Assembly (NCBI GenBank): GCA_031367505.1
Contig: JANLPY010000624.1
Span: 1 to 8,170 of the forward strand
Direction of reading: 5' to 3'
Length of the DNA: 8,170 bases
Source of the DNA: JAKFWF01 sp031367505
GTDB lineage: Bacteria > Pseudomonadota > Alphaproteobacteria > Rhizobiales > Hyphomicrobiaceae
Position 1 is the stretch's first letter, and every line of letters begins with the position of its first letter. Position numbers and translations under genes: made by a program. This document shows, piece after piece, positions 1-6,889 of this stretch. The notes beneath the pieces are model-generated. The model was given only the letters and a program-made list of their open reading frames with translations, was not told the origin of the DNA and did not search any database.

Positions 1-47
1 AGCTTGCCCAACTCACCCAGCAGCTTCTGGAATTCAGCCGCACGCAT
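1..47 (-). CDS. 5' end of an unidentified gene, possibly an IS1595-type transposase (partial)
   Basis: Only the first 15 codons are in the window, reading MRAAEFQKLLGELGK from an ATG at 47-45; the gene continues past the left edge. A GGGAG ribosome-binding sequence (plus-strand ctccc at 54-58) lies 6 bases upstream of the ATG, which supports a real start. The short amphipathic opening resembles the first residues of IS1595-family zinc-ribbon transposases as I recall them, but 15 residues cannot establish a family. No catalytic or zinc-binding residue is visible. It lies downstream of the algD-like gene and its terminator, so it is probably transcribed separately. It could equally be the start of an unrelated gene. 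Confidence 0.4.
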   Translation of the reverse strand, partial: MRAAEFQKLLGELGK

Positions 48-70
48 GGTCCGCTCCCACCCCGATGATC

Positions 71-85
71 CGACGTCATACGTCG
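71..85. repeat. 15-bp perfect inverted repeat upstream of the left-edge gene
   Basis: CGACGT, a 3-base spacer, then ACGTCG: two 6-base arms that are exact reverse complements. It lies 24 bases upstream of the ATG of the partial minus-strand gene. It could be an operator or a small leader hairpin for that gene. Chance is also possible at this arm length. Confidence 0.3.
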
Positions 86-221
86 CGCATCACAAAGCGC
101 CGCCAATCAGGCACTTCCATGGTCAACGCGAACAGAGCCAAATTGATGTGTGTTTTATTCAAATTGCGCCGATTGAATTAGTACATTAATAACTAATATC
201 AACTGGCCACCTGAAAACCTA

Positions 222-248
222 AAGCCGCGCAATCGATTCGCGCGGCTT
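222..248 (-). terminator. Intrinsic terminator after the algD-like gene
   Basis: A 9-bp perfect stem (aagccgcgc at 222-230, gcgcggctt at 240-248) encloses a 9-base loop. Read on the minus strand, the GC-rich stem is followed by a T-rich run (TTTAGGTTTT including the end of the stem). It begins 23 bases after the stop codon of the algD-like gene, the right place to end the exopolysaccharide transcript. The T-tract is interrupted by AGG, so its strength is uncertain. Confidence 0.75.
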
Positions 249-271
249 CAACTCTATTTACTACCGGCCTC

Positions 272-1717
272 TTACCAGGCGATGCCCTGATAACTACCGT
301 CGTTCTCCGGAAGCACTGGGAAGAGCCGAGCCAGATCGAGCACGTGAACTCCTGACAACCGATTCTTTACCGCACTGCGAAATTCTTCGGTGGCATGCGA
401 CACGACAACAACATCACTGTTCGCCATCACTTGATTAATGTCGGCGACGGTCAACGATTTCAACTCGTCCATCAGTCGAGCTTGGCTCGGACATGCGTGA
501 CGGACATAGTCAATTTGGCTCTGCAAGTGCGGACCTTCGGCGACATTGGGATCGTACGCCATAAGCACCTCGCCTTTGGCTTGGAGCCGTGCCATCAACT
601 CGAGCGTTGGGCTTTCGCGCAAGTCGTCGGTGGCTGGTTTGAACGTCAGCCCGAGGAAGCCGATGCGCTGGCCTTCAAAGGGCTTCAGCAACTCGACTGC
701 CTGGGCGACGTGACGGTCGTTTGATGCCGTCAGGTTTTGGATTAATGGGAGTTCGATCCCGAGGTCTTGCGCGAGGTGAGCCACTGCGCGCACCTCTTTC
801 GGCAAGCAAGAGCCGCCGAAAGCGAAGCCTGGTTTCAAGTAATAAGGTGAGAGGTTCAACTTCGTGTCCTTGACGAACACGTTCATGACTTCGTGGCTGT
901 CGATTTCGAGGGCCTTGCACAAGCGGCCGATTTCGTTACCGAAGGCAACTTTGGTTGCATGCCAAACATTGTCCGCATACTTGACCATTTCCGCCGCAGC
1001 GATCGACACGAAAAGGATCCGCTCGTCGACTGCAGAATAGATCCGCGAAACAATTTCCTCGGAGCGCTTATCGGACGAGCCAACCACCGTCTTAGGGGGA
1101 TCGTAGAAGTCCGCAACGGCAACGCCTTCACGCAAGAATTCCGGGTTGAAACATACCCCAAAATCGACGCCCATCTTCTTGCCCGAGGCAGCTTCGATTT
1201 CCGGTCCGACGACATCGAGCGTCGTTCCCGGTGGCACCGAGCAGCGCATCACCACAACGTGGAAGCTAGACTTCAGCGCCAGCGCCTGGCCGATCGCACG
1301 GCTCGCCTGACGAACGTAGGTCAGATCGCAATCGCCGTTGGGAGAGGTTGGCGTGCCAACCGACATGAATGTTACGTCGGTATCGAGAACAGCCGCGACA
1401 AGGTTTTGCGTCGCATCAATCAGTTTGTCCTTGACGCCGGCGCTCAGCAATTCACCGAGCCGTGCTTCGACGATTGGCGACCGGCCCTCTTTGATAGCGC
1501 GTACCTTGTCGAGTGCAACATCGACGCCGACCATGCGGAAGCCAAGGTGAGCCAAGCACGCCATCGACACGGCGCCGACGTAACCTAGTCCGATGACGCT
1601 GATCGACGGTTTGTCTTGGACAGCTGGAATATTGAACACGCCTTCCAGTCGCGCGCTCTCGGTCCCCACAAGAGACATATTCATTTGAAGTGTCGCTCCC
1701 ACTACGCTGAAGCCCAT
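272..1717 (-). CDS. algD: GDP-mannose 6-dehydrogenase, AlgD-like
   Basis: It should oxidise GDP-mannose twice with NAD+ to GDP-mannuronic acid, the sugar donor for alginate-type polymers, in the cytoplasm. Visible parts: an N-terminal Rossmann motif GLGYVG (43-48); NPEFLRE (191-197); a catalytic Lys in KYADN (247-251); the block KPGFAFGGSCLPKE (295-308) with the catalytic Cys at 304; and TDDLRESP (363-370). The C-terminal ending SYQGIAW resembles the tail of Pseudomonas AlgD rather than UDP-glucose dehydrogenases, and KLNLSPYYLKPGFAFGGSC follows AlgD closely. It is last in the cassette after alg44-like and alg8-like genes, with a 214-base gap before it, so it may have its own promoter. At 481 residues it has about 38 residues before the Rossmann fold where the family usually has a few. 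An alternative ATG at 1684 has GGGAG 11 bases upstream and gives 470 residues; another ATG is at 1678. The family call is firm and the start is not. Confidence 0.9.
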   Translation of the reverse strand: MGFSVVGATLQMNMSLVGTESARLEGVFNIPAVQDKPSISVIGLGYVGAVSMACLAHLGFRMVGVDVALDKVRAIKEGRSPIVEARLGELLSAGVKDKLIDATQNLVAAVLDTDVTFMSVGTPTSPNGDCDLTYVRQASRAIGQALALKSSFHVVVMRCSVPPGTTLDVVGPEIEAASGKKMGVDFGVCFNPEFLREGVAVADFYDPPKTVVGSSDKRSEEIVSRIYSAVDERILFVSIAAAEMVKYADNVWHATKVAFGNEIGRLCKALEIDSHEVMNVFVKDTKLNLSPYYLKPGFAFGGSCLPKEVRAVAHLAQDLGIELPLIQNLTASNDRHVAQAVELLKPFEGQRIGFLGLTFKPATDDLRESPTLELMARLQAKGEVLMAYDPNVAEGPHLQSQIDYVRHACPSQARLMDELKSLTVADINQVMANSDVVVVSHATEEFRSAVKNRLSGVHVLDLARLFPVLPENDGSYQGIAW

Positions 1718-1931
1718 ACTTGGGCCTACTGTTGACGCTCACGTCGCGCGTGGGTTTGGTCGTGCCGCTTCCGGAGGCGATGCCTGAATTCAGACGCTCG
1801 TCTCTCAGATGCAGCCCTCTTGCCTCAACGACCGCCGTTACCGGCAACCGTTCTTCCCGTCGTCGCTCGATGCCAGAATGGCAAAAACAGATGGGAGTAA
1901 GCTGAAATCTTCCAATACAATTTTACGTATC

Positions 1932-3626
1932 TCACGAATTAAGCATGGCAATTATAAATGACCAACTTGGTACATTCACAAGCTTTGTGTAAATCATGAC
2001 AACCAGAAAGATACTCGCAAACGAAAGCATCGTCAGCCAAACGGCCATTATCTCACGCGCTTGCGCAACCCAGCCTGGGCCGGAGAAGCCTTGCTTCTGA
2101 TTGCCGCGATTGGTCCACTTCTGCTTGGCGAGGCGCCACAACATATACACCTTGACGATCGCATTCACGAGTTGGTTGATGTACAACGTCCATATAAAAT
2201 TGAGGTCCACCCGATGCGCATAGGTGAATAGCACCATCGCCAGCAATCCGCGGGTGATCGCTATATAGACGAAGTACGAAATGAGGAACGGAACACCCAA
2301 CTTTATTCCGCCGGCTATCGCCAGCATGGGCGAAAACAACATCGTCCACATCGCGATCCGCTGATCGACGCAACACCACCAGATAAACAACGGCATACGG
2401 GTAGGCCCAAGCGCAATTGCGCGCTGACCATTGCGCAGCATGTTGCCGGACCAGCGACGCAGGTTTTCCACCATGCGCTTTTTCGCCGAGCCCTCGATAA
2501 TTTCGATCGTATATCCACAAGCGTCGGGCACGTAGAGCATCTTGACGTTGTGCTGGAGCAGGGCAAACCACGTGCTCTTATCGTCGCCGGACAGAAAGCG
2601 GAATTGCCCCCAGAGCCAGTGATTGAGGTAGTCCGCTTCCTGCAAGCGGATAAAGTCGTGGCCGGTTAGATGGGTCGCACGGAACACTGAAAATCGGCCC
2701 GTCAGGGTTAGCACTCGACCAGAAAGGGCGTGGCTCTGCATCGCGAGCCGCCGCTGAGCAAATCGCATCGACAGCCAGGATTGCATCCACCACGGTCCGT
2801 GAACGATAACGTCCTCGTCCGTTGTCACGGCATGCAATTCGGGATCGACAGCGAACAATGGCAGGCAACGCGTCAGGGCGCCATGATCGAGGACGAAGTC
2901 GCCATCCATGAATGCGACGATATCGTTGGCACCCAATCCCTCGCGTGACATGGCTCGCAGCAGCAATGCGATCGCAATGCGCTTACCGGGTTGGTTTTGG
3001 CGGATGATGCGCAGCTCGATATCGAGGTCACCGCCGACGAGCTTGAAATGCCGGATCAGCGTCTCTTCGTCCTCGCGCTCGCTCGATCCGAGCCAAACCG
3101 TTGCTGGCCGGCCTGCCGATCGTATCTCGCCGCAGATCGAACGCACCACTGCTTCAGCAGTCGTCCGCGCTTCGCGGAAAGTGGTCATCATGATGTGGAT
3201 ACGTTCAGGTCGCCAACCCGATTGCCAGACGGCTTGGCCACGCGCGCGGATGCGCGGATAGGCCACGCGCTCATAGATCTTCGCCCGGATCCAGTGGTTG
3301 AGCCACCAACCATAGCGCCAAATGCCGAGGATGCCGATGACGTAGGTGAACTCATGCGCCGTCGGGTCCCAAATCGTGTTTGGGAGCAGTGACAAGGCAA
3401 TGAAACAGCAACTGAAATACAGCAGCAGCTGCAGTTGCGTCAGTGGCGACCACTTTTCGAAAAACGACAGCGTCTCAGACGGATCGTTCAGTCTTTGATC
3501 AAGGGGACGCTGGGCCAATCGTGGAAGCAAACGCGGCGCACTGCGAGAAAGGATAGGGCTATCGCACTTAGCCGCCGGCGTAAGCCCGCGCATCGTCGAG
3601 GTGGTTTGGTGCTGTCTGGTCACCAT
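1932..3626 (-). CDS. alg8: Alg8-like membrane glycosyltransferase (polymannuronate-type polymerase)
   Basis: It is predicted to polymerise mannuronate from its GDP-sugar and move the chain across the inner membrane. Features in order: a Pro/Arg-rich N-terminal tail of about 60 residues; two membrane segments (about 64-82 and 92-110); a cytoplasmic GT2 domain with the metal-binding DGD (241-243), TGRFSVFR (309-316), GDDKS (347-351) and RRWSGN (390-395, the RW of the processive-synthase motif); then several membrane segments between about 411 and 562. The TGRF, GDDKS, YVPDA and DQR-MWT blocks follow Pseudomonas Alg8, which distinguishes it from cellulose or hyaluronan synthases. At 564 residues it is about 70 longer than Pseudomonas Alg8 (494), much of it the N-terminal tail. 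The ATG at 3626 is the first in frame after an in-frame TGA (3632-3630); AAGGAG lies 15 bases upstream, rather far. The alternative ATG at 3593 has no visible ribosome-binding site. It follows the alg44-like gene by 46 bases, so co-transcription is likely. Confidence 0.9.
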   Translation of the reverse strand: MVTRQHQTTSTMRGLTPAAKCDSPILSRSAPRLLPRLAQRPLDQRLNDPSETLSFFEKWSPLTQLQLLLYFSCCFIALSLLPNTIWDPTAHEFTYVIGILGIWRYGWWLNHWIRAKIYERVAYPRIRARGQAVWQSGWRPERIHIMMTTFREARTTAEAVVRSICGEIRSAGRPATVWLGSSEREDEETLIRHFKLVGGDLDIELRIIRQNQPGKRIAIALLLRAMSREGLGANDIVAFMDGDFVLDHGALTRCLPLFAVDPELHAVTTDEDVIVHGPWWMQSWLSMRFAQRRLAMQSHALSGRVLTLTGRFSVFRATHLTGHDFIRLQEADYLNHWLWGQFRFLSGDDKSTWFALLQHNVKMLYVPDACGYTIEIIEGSAKKRMVENLRRWSGNMLRNGQRAIALGPTRMPLFIWWCCVDQRIAMWTMLFSPMLAIAGGIKLGVPFLISYFVYIAITRGLLAMVLFTYAHRVDLNFIWTLYINQLVNAIVKVYMLWRLAKQKWTNRGNQKQGFSGPGWVAQAREIMAVWLTMLSFASIFLVVMIYTKLVNVPSWSFIIAMLNS

Positions 3627-3641
3627 GCATCAATGCGGCCG

Positions 3642-3647
3642 CTCCTT
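3642..3647 (-). promoter_or_regulatory. Ribosome-binding site of the alg8-like gene
   Basis: AAGGAG on the minus strand, in the 46-base gap after the alg44-like stop codon. It is 15 bases from the ATG at 3626, longer than usual. An in-frame TGA directly upstream of that ATG rules out an earlier in-frame start. Confidence 0.5.
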
Positions 3648-3672
3648 GTCGGGTCAGTCAGCCGCGCCCTCC

Positions 3673-5331
3673 TCAAAGTGACATCAAGAATTTTTGCTTG
3701 ATTGAAGTGAGCAACGCGTTGGTGGAGCGCTGCGGGAACACAACGACGACGGGCAAGCCGGACCGGTATTTGTCCTGGTCAGCCACGCGCTTCACATCTT
3801 CGAAACTGATGATGACTTTCGCCGAACGATCGGTCGCGCCACGCCAGTTATAGCCAGGTGTCTGCCGCTGATCTTGCTCGTGAATGAAACCGGACGTCCG
3901 ATCGATCTTCGTTACCCGTCCCTTCAACGTCTCACCCAGGGCTGGCACGAATACCGTTGCTTCATCGCCTAGCCCGATCTTCAAGATTTCGTCTTGGTTC
4001 AGATAGGCCGTGACCTGACGGCTGCGGCGTTGCTCCACGATCGCAATAATGTCACCGCGACGAACGCTGCCTTTGTCGACACGTGGCAAGTCCAATATGT
4101 TGCCATCGAACGGCGCGCGAACAGCCATCCGCTCGCGATGATGCAAGAGCGCGCCGTGCTTCTGTTGGGTGATGGTAACTTCGTGTTCGGCAAGCCGGAC
4201 CTGGGCCTCTGTCTGGCCGACATCGCCAATCAGGTTCGTACCGTTGTAAAAGCGTTTGCCGACATTATCGCCCGCCAGTTCCACGCGAGCATTAAGCTCG
4301 ACGTGCTTGCCTTCCAGCAATTTCTTCAGACTGATGTACTGTTTCTCGGCGGTTTCAAGCAGGGTGTCGGTGGTGAACCCCTTGCTATGCAAGAACTTCA
4401 GTCGGCCATGTTGCTGATCAGCAGCCTTCACCTGAGCCGCCAGACTTTCGACCTCGAGCCGGGTCTGCTCGAGATTCTTCATTTCGACGCCGGCGAAGCC
4501 TTTTATACGCTCCAATTCGTCAGCGTGACGCTGCTTGGCGAAAAGCAGCTGCGCCTTGCGTTCCTTGATCGCAATTTCTGCGAGTTCGATCTCACGCTCT
4601 AGCTGATTATCCAGGACGTCGAGGATGACCTCGCCGGTCTTGACTTCGTCGCCCGGCTTCTTCGTGGTCCAGCCAACCCGGCCATCGACCTGGGCCGCAA
4701 CCGTGTCGACCGGCGCCGAAATCACCGCCGTCTGAACTTCCATCCGATAAAAATTGGTGTAGCCCAAGAGGCCAGTGTACCCGAACACGACGAGGCCAAG
4801 GATGCCGTAGACCGTCGTCATGACGACAGTTTTAACCAGCCAACGTCGTATTGGCAGTTGCGATGTCGGACTGACATCCGGCTGCAAAGCCGCTGGCGTT
4901 ACCGGTACGTCGATGCGCTGGATGGTATCCTCGACGTTCACCATCGAGCCGCGGATCAGCTCCTCAATGAAATGACCCATCAACTCACGTTCACGCTCGC
5001 CCAATGCAGTGAATCTTACGGCAAACGAATTCGTCGCGGCATCCGAGCGTACACAGTCGGACTTGGCATCGAATGAAACGTCGAAGCCTTGGAATGGCAA
5101 TGTGAGTTGGAGCAAGACCTCGGCGCCAACGGCCGGTATTTCGCCTGGATATGCACTAATTCTGAGCCCACCGAGGCTCCAATCGGCGGCGCGCAAACGA
5201 TGACCGTCGATGGTCACGAAAATCGGCGCAGTGACGCGATGATGGCGACGCTGGTCGGCCCTCTCGCGTTTGACTTTCACCGACATTATTACTGCACCCG
5301 CACACGCACTTGGAACGTCAGCACGGAACAC
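3673..5331 (-). CDS. alg44: Alg44-like c-di-GMP receptor: PilZ domain, one TM helix, HlyD-like periplasmic domain
   Basis: In alginate producers Alg44 is the inner-membrane co-polymerase that activates Alg8 when its PilZ domain binds c-di-GMP. Here an N-terminal PilZ domain (about 25-130) carries both binding motifs: RxxxR (R28, R32) and DxSxxG (D50, S52, G55). A single membrane helix follows (about 164-190). The periplasmic part is a HlyD/membrane-fusion fold: a first lipoyl half (about 203-242), a Glu/Lys/Ala-rich coiled-coil region (about 243-400), a second lipoyl half with RAPFDGNI (405-412), and a beta-rich C-terminal domain. It is 552 residues against 389 for Pseudomonas Alg44, most of the excess being the coiled-coil region. 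The start shown is a GTG with GGAG 4 bases upstream; the ATG at 5286 (537 residues, opening MSVKVKRERADQ) has a weaker site but is equally plausible. It is first in the cassette, before the alg8-like gene. Domain order and context make Alg44 far likelier than an exporter adaptor. Confidence 0.87.
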   Translation of the reverse strand: MFRADVPSACAGAVIMSVKVKRERADQRRHHRVTAPIFVTIDGHRLRAADWSLGGLRISAYPGEIPAVGAEVLLQLTLPFQGFDVSFDAKSDCVRSDAATNSFAVRFTALGERERELMGHFIEELIRGSMVNVEDTIQRIDVPVTPAALQPDVSPTSQLPIRRWLVKTVVMTTVYGILGLVVFGYTGLLGYTNFYRMEVQTAVISAPVDTVAAQVDGRVGWTTKKPGDEVKTGEVILDVLDNQLEREIELAEIAIKERKAQLLFAKQRHADELERIKGFAGVEMKNLEQTRLEVESLAAQVKAADQQHGRLKFLHSKGFTTDTLLETAEKQYISLKKLLEGKHVELNARVELAGDNVGKRFYNGTNLIGDVGQTEAQVRLAEHEVTITQQKHGALLHHRERMAVRAPFDGNILDLPRVDKGSVRRGDIIAIVEQRRSRQVTAYLNQDEILKIGLGDEATVFVPALGETLKGRVTKIDRTSGFIHEQDQRQTPGYNWRGATDRSAKVIISFEDVKRVADQDKYRSGLPVVVVFPQRSTNALLTSIKQKFLMSL

Positions 5332-5354
5332 TGGGCTCCGCGCATCCTTACGTT

Positions 5355-5389
5355 CTCACACAACGATGTTAATAATGACTTTGCGTGAG
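5355..5389. repeat. Near-perfect inverted repeat between the lactate dehydrogenase and alg44-like genes
   Basis: ctcacacaa (5355-5363) and ttgcgtgag (5381-5389) match as inverted repeats at 8 of 9 bases, with a 17-base AT-rich spacer. It fills half of the 66-base gap immediately upstream of the alg44-like gene. A repressor or activator site controlling the polysaccharide cassette is a reasonable guess. It is unlikely to be a terminator, because no T-run follows on either strand. No confident -35/-10 pair was found in this gap. Confidence 0.4.
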
Positions 5390-5397
5390 CGGGCGCC

Positions 5398-6819
5398 TTA
5401 GACCTCAGCTGGCAGTATTTTGCCCGGATTGAGGATATTGTCGGGATCCAAGGCCCGCTTTATCTGGCGCATCAAGGCGACGCCCGTACCGTGTTCGGCC
5501 AGCAAATACTTGGATTTGCCTTGCCCGACACCATGCTCGCCGGTGCAGGTGCCATCCATCTCGATGGCTCGCGCGGACAACCGGGATAAAAATTCCTTAA
5601 CGGCTGCAACTTCCTTGGGGCTGCTCATATCGATCAAAGGCTGGCAGTGAAAATTGCCATCGCCGACATGGCCAGCTATTGGAGAAATAATACCTAAATC
5701 ACTGATATCGTTTTGAGTTTCCGCCAAACATTCTGCCAGACGTGATATTGGCACGCAGACGTCGGTCGCGATTGCCTCGGCGCCAGGCCGAAGATTTTTG
5801 GTTGCCCAATAGACGTCATGTCGCGCTTTCCAGAGCCGACGGCGGTCTTCTTCTTTCTCGGCCCACACGAAGCCCCCCGCACCCTCACTCTCTGCGATGG
5901 CCTGGAATTGCTCGACCTGATCGCGCGCCGAGACCTCGGTGCCATGAAACTCGAGGAATAGTGTCGGCTTCTCCTCGAGCGTCATTTTGGAATAAGCGTT
6001 TATGCCTTTGATCATCAATTCATCGAGCAGCTCCATCCGCGCCACGCCCAAGCCAAGCTGAATGGATTGGATGACCGTATTGCAGGCGGCCTCCGTACTA
6101 TCGAAGGTGCACACTGCGGCTAAAATCTTTTCGGGGATGCCATACAACCGTACGGTCAGCTCGGTGATAATGCCGAGCGTGCCCTCAGACCCCACCAGCA
6201 ACTTGGTCAAATCGTAGCCGGCTGACGATTTGCGCGCACGGCTTGCCGTCTTTACAACCGACCCGTCGGCCATAACGGCCGTCAAGTTGAGCACATTCTC
6301 GCGCATGGTGCCGTACTTGACGGCGTTCGTACCGGAAGCACGTGTGGCCGCCATTCCGCCTAACGTCGCTTCTTCTGCGCCAGGATCGACAGAAAAGAAC
6401 AGCCCTCGGTCGCGAACGTATTCGTTCAGTGCCTTCCGCGAGACACCCGCTTGCACGACACAATCAAGATCGCGATCATTTACTGTCAGAACACGGTTCA
6501 TGTTTGAGAAGTCGATGGAGAGGCCGCCCTCTGGTGCGTTGGTGTGGCCTTCAAGTGACGTACCCGCCCCGAATGGAATGATCGGAACACTGTATTCACG
6601 CGCAACCTGAACGATCTCCCGCACTTCATTGGTATCGTTCACCCAGACGACAGCATCGGGCGGCTGATTGGGCAACCAGGTGAGGGTATGGGCGTGCTGG
6701 CGGCGGATAGCTTCGCCGATCTGAAGTCTTTCGCCAAACCGTTGACGCAGAATAGAAATTGCGGTTTGCGTTGCCGGCGAGTCAGCACGAGAGCCCATAT
6801 TTTCCGTAGTTACTGCCAT
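5398..6819 (-). CDS. FAD-linked D-lactate dehydrogenase (cytochrome type) or related 2-hydroxyacid dehydrogenase
   Basis: This is a member of the FAD-binding PCMH / GlcD-Dld oxidase family, which oxidises D-lactate or similar 2-hydroxyacids and passes electrons to the respiratory chain. Numbering from the ATG at 6819 (473 residues): PFGAGTSLEGH (82-92) and GSEGTLGIITE (210-220) belong to the FAD-binding domain. GHVGDGNFH (383-391), GEHGVGQGK (427-435) and DPDNILNPGK (458-467) belong to the C-terminal FAD-oxidase domain, with the usual metal/substrate histidines. Length and motifs fit single-chain D-lactate dehydrogenases like mammalian LDHD and yeast Dld1; glycolate oxidase subunit GlcD is the main alternative. 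No signal peptide or membrane helix is seen. An upstream ATG at 6858 would add 13 residues, but it lacks a ribosome-binding site and nearly abuts a candidate -10 box; the ATG at 6819 has GGTGGG 5 bases upstream. It lies 66 bases before the alg44-like gene on the same strand, so read-through is possible, with no functional link evident. Confidence 0.85.
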   Translation of the reverse strand: MAVTTENMGSRADSPATQTAISILRQRFGERLQIGEAIRRQHAHTLTWLPNQPPDAVVWVNDTNEVREIVQVAREYSVPIIPFGAGTSLEGHTNAPEGGLSIDFSNMNRVLTVNDRDLDCVVQAGVSRKALNEYVRDRGLFFSVDPGAEEATLGGMAATRASGTNAVKYGTMRENVLNLTAVMADGSVVKTASRARKSSAGYDLTKLLVGSEGTLGIITELTVRLYGIPEKILAAVCTFDSTEAACNTVIQSIQLGLGVARMELLDELMIKGINAYSKMTLEEKPTLFLEFHGTEVSARDQVEQFQAIAESEGAGGFVWAEKEEDRRRLWKARHDVYWATKNLRPGAEAIATDVCVPISRLAECLAETQNDISDLGIISPIAGHVGDGNFHCQPLIDMSSPKEVAAVKEFLSRLSARAIEMDGTCTGEHGVGQGKSKYLLAEHGTGVALMRQIKRALDPDNILNPGKILPAEV

Positions 6820-6860
6820 TGAAACCCACCGCTGCCTATCGCCCAACCGCCAAGTCATCG

Positions 6861-6889
6861 ATCGTAGAATGACTGCGCAAGTGAGGCAA
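6861..6889 (-). promoter_or_regulatory. Candidate sigma-70-like promoter of the lactate dehydrogenase-type gene
   Basis: On the minus strand, TTGCCT (6889-6884) and TACGAT (6866-6861) are separated by exactly 17 bases, a moderate match to -35/-10 consensus. Transcription would begin around 6854, leaving a short leader before the ATG at 6819 and making the ATG at 6858 unusable. The hexamers match only partly, so this is tentative. Confidence 0.3.

Noticed and set aside
4..189. 61-codon plus-strand open frame near the left edge
   Set aside because: It overlaps the well-supported minus-strand start at 47, has no recognisable motif, and crosses the palindrome and AT-rich intergenic sequence.
893..1588. 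231-codon plus-strand open frame
   Set aside because: It lies entirely antisense to the conserved algD-like gene; its Arg/Asp/His-rich composition is typical of a shadow frame.
272..1717. UDP-glucose 6-dehydrogenase as the identity of this gene
   Set aside because: The KLNLSPYYLKPGFAFGGSC block and the QGIAW ending fit AlgD-type GDP-mannose dehydrogenases better, and the Alg8/Alg44 neighbours agree.
1871..1883. Hairpin tgcca-gaa-tggca as a terminator after the alg8-like gene
   Set aside because: The stem is only 5 bp, and the T-run lies before the hairpin in the minus-strand direction, so it is not positioned for termination.
1932..3626. Cellulose or hyaluronan synthase as the identity of this gene
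   Set aside because: The TGRF, GDDKS and DQR-MWT blocks match Alg8, the canonical QxxRW is replaced by RRW, and no cellulose-type partner genes are adjacent.
3994..4602. 202-codon plus-strand open frame
   Set aside because: It is antisense to the coiled-coil and lipoyl part of the alg44-like gene and shows no family motif; a by-product of codon use on the other strand.
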